DNA of 64,000 bases from Flavobacteriia bacterium (GTDB taxonomy: Bacteria; Bacteroidota; Bacteroidia; Flavobacteriales_D; Crocinitomicaceae): assembly GCA_016183815.1 (NCBI GenBank), contig JACPDW010000010.1:310001-374000 (forward strand). The letters are read 5' to 3'. The number at the start of each line of letters is the position of its first letter. The first letter of the stretch is position 1. This document shows positions 40,058 to 49,715 of this stretch, in pieces. Made by a program: the position numbers and the translations under genes. The notes under the pieces were generated by a model. That model did no database searches and had not been told where the DNA came from. It saw only the letters and a program-made list of their open reading frames with translations.

Positions 40058-41560
40058 ATGAAAGTTGCAATTATTGGTGCTGGTGTATCTGGATTATGTG
40101 CTGGAAGTTATCTTTTAAAAAATGGTTTTGATGTTGAAATTTTTGAAAAACATTCTATCCCTGGTGGATTATGTACTAATTGGAAAAAAGGAGATTACAC
40201 AATAAATGGAAGCTTACATTACGTTATGGGAAGTGATATTGGTAGTTCTTTTTATAAAATGTGGAGTGAGATAATAGATATTAAAAAACTTCAATTTCAT
40301 CATCACGATGAATGGTTAGAAATTGAGACAGAAAAGCACAAAAACAAGTACAATAATCATATATTTAAGTTATACACCAACATAAATAAGTTGGAAGAAT
40401 ATCTGCTAGATTTAGCTCCTGAAGATAAAAAAACCATAAGGCATTTTATTCAACCAATTCGGCAGATGCAGAAATTTGATTTACCACCTGTAATGGACAA
40501 ATTGCCCTTTTTTAGTTCTTTCTGGAGGGGAATAAAAATGATTAAGTATCTTGAATTTTTGTTTATTTTTCTAAAATATCGTAAAGAAAGCAATCTTACT
40601 TTAGCAAAAAAATTTAAAAACCCTTTTTTAAAGGAAAGTTTTGAATTATTATACGATGGAGATGAGGTTAATGTTATGGTTTTTCAAGTACCTCTCTCTA
40701 TTTTTGACAGAAAGAGTGCTGGTTATCCGATTGGTGGTTCACAAGTTTTTTCAAACCTTTTAGAAAAATCATTCCTTGAAAGAGGAGGGAAAATACATTA
40801 CAAAACACCTGTAAAAAAAATTATTGTTGAAAATAGTCGTGCTAATGGAATTGAAGTAAGAAATAATGAAATTCATACCGCTGATATAGTTTTATCGTGT
40901 TGTGATTGGAAATTTTCATTATTTCATCTACTTGAAGGGAAGTTTACAAACGAAAAAATTATTAAAGCAAAAAATTTAGAAATTTTACCACTTTATTTTT
41001 CTATTATTCAAATAGCTTTCGGGGTTTCAAAATCTTTTGAATCTCTAGCACATTATTTTCGATTTCCCATTGAAAATCCAATTTTATCACCAGATGGAAC
41101 AGTTTATACCCGTTTTGAAATACACAATTATTCTTACGATACAACTTTAGCCCCAAAAGGAAAAACACTTCTTGTTGTTAGTTTTTCTACTAATAAAGGT
41201 GAATATTGGATTAATAATAGGAAAAACAACAGAAAACAATATCGAGAAGACAAAGAAAATATTTTACAACAAGTTAAAATGGAGTTAGATAAAAAGCTTG
41301 CTATTATAGAATTTATTGAAATGATTGATGTTGCAACTCCAGCAACCTATTTCAGATATACATATAATTGGAATGGAAGTATCCAAGGTTGGATGCCGGG
41401 CATTAACCCTCTTCAAAAAAAACCGAGTAATTATACTATAGACGGGCTAAAAAATTTTTACATGGCTTCACATTGGAATCAACCTGGAGGTGGAGTGCCT
41501 GTAGCTGTTTCAAGTGCGAGAGAAGTTTGTCAAATGATAAGTAAAAATCATAAATTTTAA
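40058..41560 (+). CDS. NAD(P)/FAD-dependent oxidoreductase (phytoene dehydrogenase-like)
   Basis: VAIIGAGVSGLCAGSYLLKNGFDVEIFEKHSIPGG. Confidence 0.88.
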   Translation: MKVAIIGAGVSGLCAGSYLLKNGFDVEIFEKHSIPGGLCTNWKKGDYTINGSLHYVMGSDIGSSFYKMWSEIIDIKKLQFHHHDEWLEIETEKHKNKYNNHIFKLYTNINKLEEYLLDLAPEDKKTIRHFIQPIRQMQKFDLPPVMDKLPFFSSFWRGIKMIKYLEFLFIFLKYRKESNLTLAKKFKNPFLKESFELLYDGDEVNVMVFQVPLSIFDRKSAGYPIGGSQVFSNLLEKSFLERGGKIHYKTPVKKIIVENSRANGIEVRNNEIHTADIVLSCCDWKFSLFHLLEGKFTNEKIIKAKNLEILPLYFSIIQIAFGVSKSFESLAHYFRFPIENPILSPDGTVYTRFEIHNYSYDTTLAPKGKTLLVVSFSTNKGEYWINNRKNNRKQYREDKENILQQVKMELDKKLAIIEFIEMIDVATPATYFRYTYNWNGSIQGWMPGINPLQKKPSNYTIDGLKNFYMASHWNQPGGGVPVAVSSAREVCQMISKNHKF

Positions 41561-42222
41561 ACACTATTGACAATTGTAGAGTTTATAAAATATTTTCTTA
41601 AAATATATTGTCCTAAATAAATAAAAGGAGTAAGAGACAAAGCGAGCAATAATTTAAACATGTAACCCATACTTGCGTTTTCAACAAATTGATTCCATTT
41701 CCATATTCCTGGTATAACAAAAGCTATAAATTGAACAATAAACGTGTCAAACAATTGACTAAGCAAAGTGCTTCCTGTTGCTCTTAGCCAAATCATTTTT
41801 GAACCAGTTAATTTTTTAAAAAGAATAAAAAGATGAACATCTATGAGTTGTGAAACAATAAAAGCTACAACACTACCAAATATTATCCATTGAGATTGAA
41901 TGAAGACTGCTGAAAATTGACTATCATTTACTGGAGAATTAGAAACAGAATGTAATGAATTGGCAATAAAAAGCACAACAAAAGTAAAAAGAATGCAAAA
42001 GACTGTAATAAACGAAAGTCTTTGAACTGCTTTTTTCCCATAAAATTCATTGAGCAAATCCGTTAGAAGAAAAACAATAGGCCAAAGGATAATACCTAAA
42101 CTTTGAACAAATACTCCAAAAAAAGAAATTAATTTTCCTCCAATTAATTCAGCTAAAACAGCATTAGTAATAAAAATAGCGGAAAGAAAAATAAAAGCAT
42201 TATTTCGTTTGTTTTCTTTCAT
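41557..42222 (-). CDS. Queuosine precursor transporter (YhhQ/VUT family)
   Basis: 221 aa TM protein; GKLISFFG, LWPIVFLLTDLLNEFYGKKAVQR, QLIDVHLFILFKKLTG. Confidence 0.88.
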   Translation of the reverse strand: MKENKRNNAFIFLSAIFITNAVLAELIGGKLISFFGVFVQSLGIILWPIVFLLTDLLNEFYGKKAVQRLSFITVFCILFTFVVLFIANSLHSVSNSPVNDSQFSAVFIQSQWIIFGSVVAFIVSQLIDVHLFILFKKLTGSKMIWLRATGSTLLSQLFDTFIVQFIAFVIPGIWKWNQFVENASMGYMFKLLLALSLTPFIYLGQYILRKYFINSTIVNSV

Positions 42223-42259
42223 TAATTATACATTATTTGCTTGAAGTAATAAATAGAAT

Positions 42260-43420
42260 TTACAAAGTACCTCGTTTTTCTTGTTCTCTTTCAATACTTT
42301 CAAATAATGCTTTAAAATTTCCAGCTCCAAAACCTTTTGCACCCATTCTTTGTATTATTTCATAAAAGAGTGTAGGTCTATCTTCTACAGGCTTAGTGAA
42401 TATTTGTAATAAATAGCCCTCCTCATCAGCATCAATTAAAATTCCTAATTTTTGTAATTCTACAATAGGTTCTTTTAACATTGCAAAGTGATCACCCAAT
42501 CTTTTCGGAATTTCATCGTAATAGGCTTGTGGTGGTGTGCTTAAAAATTCCACTCCTCGAGCTCTTAATTGGCTAACTGTTTCAATAATGTTGTCCGTAG
42601 CTACTGCTAAGTGTTGAACTCCTGGACCTTCATAAAAATCTAAATATTCTTCAATTTGAGATCTTTTTTTACCTTTTGCGGGTTCATTGATGGGGAATTT
42701 TATTCTTCCATTTCCATTAGACATGACTTTAGACATCAAAGCAGAATATTCAGTGTGAATTTGTTTGTCATCAAACGATAAAAAATTAACAAAACCCATT
42801 ACTTCTTCGTACCAATTCACCCAAGTATTCATTTCACCCCAACCGACATTTCCAACCATGTGATCTATAAATTTTAAACCAACAGGGCTTGGATTATAAT
42901 CAGAATCCCACTTTTCAAAACCAGGTAAAAATTCACCGTTATAATTTTTTCTTTCTACAAAAAGATGAATTGTTTCGCCATAGGTATATATTCCTGATTT
43001 AACAACACTTCCATGTTCATCTTTTTCTAAAGTAGGTTTAAGGTAAGATTTTGCACCTCTTTTAGTTGTTTCTTCCCATGCTTTTGTTGCATCATCAACC
43101 CATAGAGCAATTACTTTTACACCATCTCCATGTTTTTTTACATGTTCTGCAACTTCAGAGTTAGAGTTTAGAGCCGTTGTAAAAACCAATCTAATTTTAT
43201 CTTGTTTGACCACATAAGAAGCTCTATCTTTTAATCCAGTTTCCAGTCCAGCATAAGCCAAAGATTGATAACCAAAAGCTGTTTTATAGTAATGAGCTAC
43301 TTGTTTAGCATTTCCTACATAAAACTCAACATAGTCTGTTCCTAAAAGTGGTAAAAAATCTTGAGCTCCTTCAAAGATTTTCTCTAAACCATATTCAACA
43401 TTTTTAATTTCTTTTGCCAT
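42260..43420 (-). CDS. hppD: 4-hydroxyphenylpyruvate dioxygenase
   Basis: 386 aa; GPGVQHLAVATDNI, GYLLQIFTKPVEDRPTLFYEIIQRMGAKGFGAGNFKALFESIEREQ. Confidence 0.95.
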   Translation of the reverse strand: MAKEIKNVEYGLEKIFEGAQDFLPLLGTDYVEFYVGNAKQVAHYYKTAFGYQSLAYAGLETGLKDRASYVVKQDKIRLVFTTALNSNSEVAEHVKKHGDGVKVIALWVDDATKAWEETTKRGAKSYLKPTLEKDEHGSVVKSGIYTYGETIHLFVERKNYNGEFLPGFEKWDSDYNPSPVGLKFIDHMVGNVGWGEMNTWVNWYEEVMGFVNFLSFDDKQIHTEYSALMSKVMSNGNGRIKFPINEPAKGKKRSQIEEYLDFYEGPGVQHLAVATDNIIETVSQLRARGVEFLSTPPQAYYDEIPKRLGDHFAMLKEPIVELQKLGILIDADEEGYLLQIFTKPVEDRPTLFYEIIQRMGAKGFGAGNFKALFESIEREQEKRGTL

Positions 43421-43459
43421 AATTTTTATGTTTAAATTTTTATTTCTTCTATTAATTTT

Positions 43460-43984
43460 TTATTCTTTCTCTAGTTGCTTTTTATCTTTACTTAATGCTA
43501 AACGATGAAAAAGCATACTTTTCATTTGACGTTTTAGTTCTCGTACGCTCCAATTTTCGTTTTCACTTTGTTTCACATAAAAACTGATTTCAAGTTCATT
43601 GTTTGATTTCAGGATTTCAACATAATGAGACCAACTTAAAATGTGAGACGGTGTTTCATTTTTTTCAAATTGTTCAGACAGTGTCTGGATTTTTGAGAAT
43701 CGAAGGTAAAATTGCCTGATTTGAAACACATTAGACCTGCTAAATCCCTTTCCATAGAGTTTTGTTAAGTCTGTTGAAAGTTGATCTAAAAGATTACTTC
43801 CATATTCAGCTTTTTCCTTTCCACCCTGTTCAAATTCAACAATATGCCTACCAATCAACCAATAAGTTTGAACCAAAATCGTATTTATTGAATGAGCAAC
43901 TTGTTCTCTACCTTTTAAAAGCAAATTGCCTATTTCGTTAATTAAACCTGTATAATTTGATTGTTTGACGCTCATTTGAAACAT
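43460..43984 (-). CDS. Isolated DUF1016/YhcG N-terminal domain protein (C-terminal nuclease domain absent)
   Basis: TYWLIGRHIVEFEQGGKEKAEYGSNLLDQLSTDLTKLYGKGFSRSNVFQIRQFYL; ends at LALSKDKKQLEKE*. Confidence 0.8.
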   Translation of the reverse strand: MFQMSVKQSNYTGLINEIGNLLLKGREQVAHSINTILVQTYWLIGRHIVEFEQGGKEKAEYGSNLLDQLSTDLTKLYGKGFSRSNVFQIRQFYLRFSKIQTLSEQFEKNETPSHILSWSHYVEILKSNNELEISFYVKQSENENWSVRELKRQMKSMLFHRLALSKDKKQLEKE

Positions 43985-44164
43985 TAATATAAACGTAATT
44001 TGCTTTTAAAACTTTCACTAAAGCAATTTCTACGTTATTTATTTCATTACTCATAATTTTATAAAATTACATTTTCAGAATATTTCGGGTTTTCACTCAT
44101 TACTAAAAACTAAAACTATCATATTTTCATTATCTCATTAATTCATTAACCATTAGCTAATTAA

Positions 44165-45322
44165 TTACTCCACCCACGATTTATAATACTCCCCATCATC
44201 TATTCTCATGGCATCTTCAGTAACCAACAGAGCTTTGAAGGTGTCAATCATAACGGCTAATTCAAGCGTTTCTTTTTCACCGATACTTCTTTCGTATGCA
44301 CCTGGTGCTGGCCCATGAGGAATCCCTTTAGGGTGTAAAGTGATGTGACCAGGTTTAATGTTGTTTCTACTCATAAAATCACCGTCAACATAATACAAAA
44401 CTTCTTCACTATCCACATTACTATGGTTGTATGGAGCTGGAATGGCTTGAGGATGGTAATCATATAATCTTGGTACAAAAGAACAAATTACAAAAGTGTT
44501 TGTTTCAAAAGTTTGGTGCACAGGAGGGGGTTGATGCACCCTTCCGGTGATTGGTTCGAAGTTGTGTATGCTGAATCCATAAGGGAAATTGTAACCATCC
44601 CAACCGACTACATCAAATGGATGAGTTGCATATATTAATTCATGAATCATTCCATCTTTCTTAATTTTTATAAGAAAATCTCCTTTTTCATCATATGTTT
44701 CTAGTTTACTAGGCAACTTTAAATCTCGTTCACAAAATGGAGAGTGTTCTAATAATTGTCCTGATGAACTTTTATATCTTTTAGGAGTATAAATCGGAGC
44801 AAACGATTCGACAAAAAGTAATCTGTTGTCTTCAGAATCAAAATCCATTTGATAAATCATGCCTCTAGGTATTACAAGATAATCCCCATATTCAAAGGGA
44901 ATATTTCCTAGGAAAGTGCGTAATACCCCTTTGCCTTTATGAACAAAAATTAATTCATCGGCATCAGCATTTTTATAAAAATAAGAGCGTAAAGATTTTT
45001 TTGGAGCAGACAAGCCAATCAAACAATCGGAATTGATTAACATTATTTTTCTACTTTTTAAAAAATCGTCTTCAGCTTGAACATCAAAACCTTTTAAAAG
45101 TAAAGATTTAATATTATTTTCAATTGAAATTTTTGGTTTAACAGAATACGAATTTAATATTTCTTTAACTTGAGTAGGACGATGAACATGATACATTAAT
45201 GTGGAATGGCTATTAAACCCCTCTGCACCAAACAATTGTTCGTAATAAATTCCTCCTTTTGGATTTGGAAATACGATGTGTCTTTTATGAGGTATTTCTC
45301 CTAATTTATGATATATGGGCAT
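44165..45322 (-). CDS. hmgA: Homogentisate 1,2-dioxygenase
   Basis: EELIFVHKGKGVL-type cupin, NHSNVDSEEVLYYVDGDFMSR, GEKETLELAVMIDTF. Confidence 0.9.
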   Translation of the reverse strand: MPIYHKLGEIPHKRHIVFPNPKGGIYYEQLFGAEGFNSHSTLMYHVHRPTQVKEILNSYSVKPKISIENNIKSLLLKGFDVQAEDDFLKSRKIMLINSDCLIGLSAPKKSLRSYFYKNADADELIFVHKGKGVLRTFLGNIPFEYGDYLVIPRGMIYQMDFDSEDNRLLFVESFAPIYTPKRYKSSSGQLLEHSPFCERDLKLPSKLETYDEKGDFLIKIKKDGMIHELIYATHPFDVVGWDGYNFPYGFSIHNFEPITGRVHQPPPVHQTFETNTFVICSFVPRLYDYHPQAIPAPYNHSNVDSEEVLYYVDGDFMSRNNIKPGHITLHPKGIPHGPAPGAYERSIGEKETLELAVMIDTFKALLVTEDAMRIDDGEYYKSWVE

Positions 45323-45402
45323 TTCTTGTTTTATTTATTGGCAAAGATAAAAAAAATACTAAATCAATTTAAACTCAAAATTAGAATAATCAATAGAATT
45401 TT

Positions 45403-47202
45403 TTATTTTTTCTTCAAAGTGGGAAATAGATTATATTTTAAAATCAAAGACATATTTTTCAACGAGATATTTTTTTTATTTGGATTCCATATATAAAAAC
45501 TATATTCTTTTTGATTTTGTAGGTAAAAGGAAACAGAGTCTTTGTTAAATAACTCTATAGCTTGATAGTTAATGGCATCACTATCTGTACAAACAGCAAA
45601 TACATTTTTAGTTTTTGTTTTAGAAAGGGTAAAATGAACTTTTCTATCATAAATATTTTTTAAAAAACTCATGAGATTAATAAACTCTTTGTTAGAATTA
45701 ACATTTTTATCTTTGAATAACTCTTCCTTTTTTTCAATTAATTTTACTTCATTATTGAGTTGTTTTTGAAAAATTGTAATTCCATAAATTTCAAATCCAT
45801 TTGAAGACTTAAAAGTCGCAACAACAGGAAATGAATTAATTTTAAGTAAATGATTGATATTTATTCCTCCTTCTAAAGGGCTGAAATGAGAGTCATAAAT
45901 AAATACATCTCCCACTTTAATATCATCAATTAAATTGTTGTTTACATTAATATAAGGAAAAGAAACAAAGCGTTTTTGATTGATTAAAGGGTTGACTTTA
46001 AATAAAAAAGGAATCAATGGATGGTGATAATAAATTTTATTGTATTGAGAATTTTTTTTAAGAAATTGAACCGATTCTATTATTCTTGAATCAAAGTCGC
46101 TTGCTATTATTGGAAATTTTTTATTTTTAAACAAAAAGAACACAGGAATCAAAACAAAAAGAACAAGAAGAGTATTTTTTATCAAAAAATTTGATTTAAA
46201 AAAATCCACTTTAAGTTTACTCAAAAAAATTAAATTACACAAGACAAACAAGGGCATCCCTTGTGTTGCAATTCGAGTTAAACCCATCGAACCATTTTTT
46301 CCCATGGCCCAAAAATAAGAATGTGAGATAAGTACCCCGATAAAAAATAAAAAAGAGAAAAAATATAAAACTTTTTCATCTATACTGCATTTTGAATAAA
46401 TTTTATGGAAAAAAATGACTACAAAACAAAATAAAAACAAACCTTGATTACCAAGATAATTTTTATAGGATAAAAAGTAATGATGCCAAGTCCCATGACC
46501 ATAAATGTTGTTATTAAAGCGATAGGGATTTTCAGTAAAATACCACCAAAATCCATTATAAAACAAGCCACCAAGTAGGGAATAAATTAGAAAACCTAAA
46601 AGTAATAAAGGAATGAACTTGTATTTTTTATGAAATAATAGAAGTAAAGTAGCTAATACCACAACTAACTGACCTTCACTCCTTAAAAAAGGTGTAAACG
46701 AAATACAAGCTGCAAACATTAAAAATTTATTATTGATATATAAATAGGCATTTATAATTAAAAAAAGATTAAAAAGAGTTTCGGTTAAACCACTAAAAAC
46801 TGTTTCGTTGTAGTCTTTTGTTAATGCTAAAAAAAATGGAAATAAAATTATCAGATAACTTTTTACGTTAGATTTTTTAAAAATTAGAAAAGCAAAAAAA
46901 CAGTTTAATAAAAAAACCAAAAGTTGAAAAACAAACATTCCATTAAATCCAAACTGAGAAAAAGGACTACTAAGCAAAATAAATAATGGTTTTCCCCAGT
47001 GATGAAAAAAAAGGTTTGAATCGTGCCATGATGCTTGAGAAATAAAAAAATGCATTATTCCATCACCAACATCAGGAGGTAATTCTTGATTTATGTAGAT
47101 ATTAACATACCAAAGCAAGCAGATTAATACTGAAAATAGATATAAATAGGAATTTTTTAATAAAATTTTATCCTTTGCACTTTTTTGTATTTGTGAAAAC
47201 AT
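45403..47202 (-). CDS. Polytopic membrane protein, glycosyltransferase-like
   Basis: 599 aa, many TM helices. Confidence 0.6.
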   Translation of the reverse strand: MFSQIQKSAKDKILLKNSYLYLFSVLICLLWYVNIYINQELPPDVGDGIMHFFISQASWHDSNLFFHHWGKPLFILLSSPFSQFGFNGMFVFQLLVFLLNCFFAFLIFKKSNVKSYLIILFPFFLALTKDYNETVFSGLTETLFNLFLIINAYLYINNKFLMFAACISFTPFLRSEGQLVVVLATLLLLFHKKYKFIPLLLLGFLIYSLLGGLFYNGFWWYFTENPYRFNNNIYGHGTWHHYFLSYKNYLGNQGLFLFCFVVIFFHKIYSKCSIDEKVLYFFSFLFFIGVLISHSYFWAMGKNGSMGLTRIATQGMPLFVLCNLIFLSKLKVDFFKSNFLIKNTLLVLFVLIPVFFLFKNKKFPIIASDFDSRIIESVQFLKKNSQYNKIYYHHPLIPFLFKVNPLINQKRFVSFPYINVNNNLIDDIKVGDVFIYDSHFSPLEGGININHLLKINSFPVVATFKSSNGFEIYGITIFQKQLNNEVKLIEKKEELFKDKNVNSNKEFINLMSFLKNIYDRKVHFTLSKTKTKNVFAVCTDSDAINYQAIELFNKDSVSFYLQNQKEYSFYIWNPNKKNISLKNMSLILKYNLFPTLKKK

Positions 47203-47238
47203 AGCAGTAAAGATAACTACTCAAAATAAATCAGTAAT

Positions 47239-49023
47239 TTATTTTAATTGGTAAAATAAAATTTTTGTGTTTTTTAATTTCACTTTCAAATGATCAGGAT
47301 TCCAAAGATAAATTTTTAAGTAGTTGTCATTATAATTAAATTTTATACCTGGATTAGGAAAATAAATTGATTTGTCTTGAATAGAATTTCCATAATACCA
47401 ACGTAAATTTATACAATCATATCTTTCAACAACATGTTGCTTGTTTTCAGTAGAAATTACTAAATTCATGGTGTTTATAGTTCCTAAAACTGTTAATAAT
47501 CCTTCTAAAGTTAATTGGATAGGATATTTTTTCAGAGTAGAATCAATTTGTCCATCAAAGAATAAAATAAACTCATCATTTATGGTCTTGTCTTCAAAAA
47601 TTGAATCAAAAATTAATTCTTTTTTAAAAGGGACTTTCCTTCTAAAGGCAACGTGATTACTTTCAACATGATATGCGATTTCTTTATAGTATTTTAAATT
47701 TTTTTTTGGAAAAAGCATAGATTTTTTTGTGATTACAAAATCTGTATATGGGCTTAAAAATTTCTGACTTTTTGCTATATGTTTATGGTGTTCATTGCTT
47801 TTTTCTAAAGAAGAATAAGTAAGTCCTTGAATTGGATAAACAGATAGTGCTTCGTCGGATTTAATTTGCTTGCGAACCTTTGAATAAAAATCTTTTGACA
47901 TTCTATCTTCAGGTGAAAAAATTGAAGTAGTTAAATTTAAATTAATAAACAAACTCAATGGAAAAAACAAAAACAAGTAATGATAAAATTGTTTAGAAAA
48001 AGTTTCGAAGAAAATGGATATTAAAAAAAATGAAATTGGAATTAAATACATCCCAGCCCTATCTTCAGGATAATTTATTCCTAAAATTTTTGCAAAAGAA
48101 TATATCATTAATACATTTCCTAAAAGCAAATACAAAAATAAGGCAATGGGTTTTTGAATTATTTTTGAAAAAGTCTCCTTTCTATATTTTAAATAGATTA
48201 AGAAAATCATTAGCATTCCAGCAATATAAAATACGTATTTTAACCAGTAAAAATCTATAAACAATACATTTTTACTTAAAGATTTTAAGGTTACTTTCCA
48301 AAAACCATTTAAACTACCATAATAAAGGGCTCCTGCTTCTTTTAAATCAAAGGAAAATAATAAAAAAGGGACAATTCCAAGAATTAATAAAAATAAAATC
48401 CCATAAAATTTAAAAGAATAAACAAGGGATTTATTGGAAATAAAAAAAAGAAAGAACCCAAAAGCAAAAGCAATGAGTAAAATTGAGCTTGAGACATAAA
48501 TTAAATTTGAAGCTAGGGTTAAAATTAATAAAACTGCCATCCAAAAAAAAGAACTTAATTTTTTTGAGTGGATAAATTGTAATAAAAAATAAATTGCCCA
48601 TATAAAACATGTTATTGCAGTAGCGTATCCCCTAGTATAACTAAAATAATCTAAAATCCATGGAATAGAAATTAAACCAATAAATAATAACACTTTGTTG
48701 ATATTATCTTTTAATGTCAAATTGCATAATCTCCATATCCCAATTGCATAAAAAAGAAATGAAATAACGCTTAATAATCTAAAATTGAAATAGTTTTCGC
48801 CAAAACAAACAAACATAAATCTGCCCCAATAACTATTGATAAAATGATTATTGGCATCTAAAACAATATCGTTTCCAATTATTTTACCAGTTTCAATGTA
48901 ATGAATAAAAGTAGCTACTTCATCGTGAAGGGGTTCTAAATAGAAGGCTCTTAATAGAACATAAATAAACAAAAAACAGACATAAAGTATTAAAAAAATG
49001 TTTAGCTTTTTAAACGCTTTCAT
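47239..49023 (-). CDS. Polytopic membrane protein, glycosyltransferase-like
   Basis: 594 aa, many TM helices; C-terminus similar to the preceding gene's C-terminus. Confidence 0.6.
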   Translation of the reverse strand: MKAFKKLNIFLILYVCFLFIYVLLRAFYLEPLHDEVATFIHYIETGKIIGNDIVLDANNHFINSYWGRFMFVCFGENYFNFRLLSVISFLFYAIGIWRLCNLTLKDNINKVLLFIGLISIPWILDYFSYTRGYATAITCFIWAIYFLLQFIHSKKLSSFFWMAVLLILTLASNLIYVSSSILLIAFAFGFFLFFISNKSLVYSFKFYGILFLLILGIVPFLLFSFDLKEAGALYYGSLNGFWKVTLKSLSKNVLFIDFYWLKYVFYIAGMLMIFLIYLKYRKETFSKIIQKPIALFLYLLLGNVLMIYSFAKILGINYPEDRAGMYLIPISFFLISIFFETFSKQFYHYLFLFFPLSLFINLNLTTSIFSPEDRMSKDFYSKVRKQIKSDEALSVYPIQGLTYSSLEKSNEHHKHIAKSQKFLSPYTDFVITKKSMLFPKKNLKYYKEIAYHVESNHVAFRRKVPFKKELIFDSIFEDKTINDEFILFFDGQIDSTLKKYPIQLTLEGLLTVLGTINTMNLVISTENKQHVVERYDCINLRWYYGNSIQDKSIYFPNPGIKFNYNDNYLKIYLWNPDHLKVKLKNTKILFYQLK

Positions 49024-49715
49024 TTTTGTCTAACTGTTCTTTGTTCAATGCGTTTTTCAAATTTTTCACCTTGAAATATTCTTTGAACAAAAATACCAGG
49101 TGTATGAATAAAATTAGGGTCTAATTCTCCAGCAGGAACAAGTTCCTCTACCTCAGCAATGGTTATTTTACCTGCCATAGCCATCATTGGATTAAAATTT
49201 CTTGCAGTGCCTTTAAAGATTAAATTTCCTTCTGTGTCTCCTTTCCAAGCTTTTACAATTGCAAAATCTGCGTATAAAGCTTCTTCTAAAATATGTGGCT
49301 TTCCGTTAAAAATTCGCACTTCTTTACCTTCTGCTACTTCAGTGCCATATCCAGCAGGAGTGAAAAATGCTGGTATTCCAGCTCCACCAGCTCTACATCT
49401 TTCAGCTAAAGATCCTTGTGGAATAAGTTCAACTTCCAACTCTCCAGACAACATTTGTCTTTCAAACTCATCATTTTCACCCACATAAGAGCTAATCATT
49501 TTTTTTATTTGTTTGGTTTGCAACAATAAACCTAAACCAAAGTCATCTACTCCTGCATTGTTAGAAATACAAGTAAGATTTTTAACTCCTAATTTTACTA
49601 AATGAGCAATGGAATTTTCTGGTATTCCACATAGTCCAAAGCCACCTAACATGATAGTCATTCCATGAGAAACACCTTTAAGTGCTTGTTCTACATTTTT
49701 TACTACTTTATTCAT
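49020..49715 (-). CDS. scoA: 3-oxoacid CoA-transferase subunit A
   Basis: [50 protein letters not shown]. Confidence 0.92.
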   Translation of the reverse strand: MNKVVKNVEQALKGVSHGMTIMLGGFGLCGIPENSIAHLVKLGVKNLTCISNNAGVDDFGLGLLLQTKQIKKMISSYVGENDEFERQMLSGELEVELIPQGSLAERCRAGGAGIPAFFTPAGYGTEVAEGKEVRIFNGKPHILEEALYADFAIVKAWKGDTEGNLIFKGTARNFNPMMAMAGKITIAEVEELVPAGELDPNFIHTPGIFVQRIFQGEKFEKRIEQRTVRQK

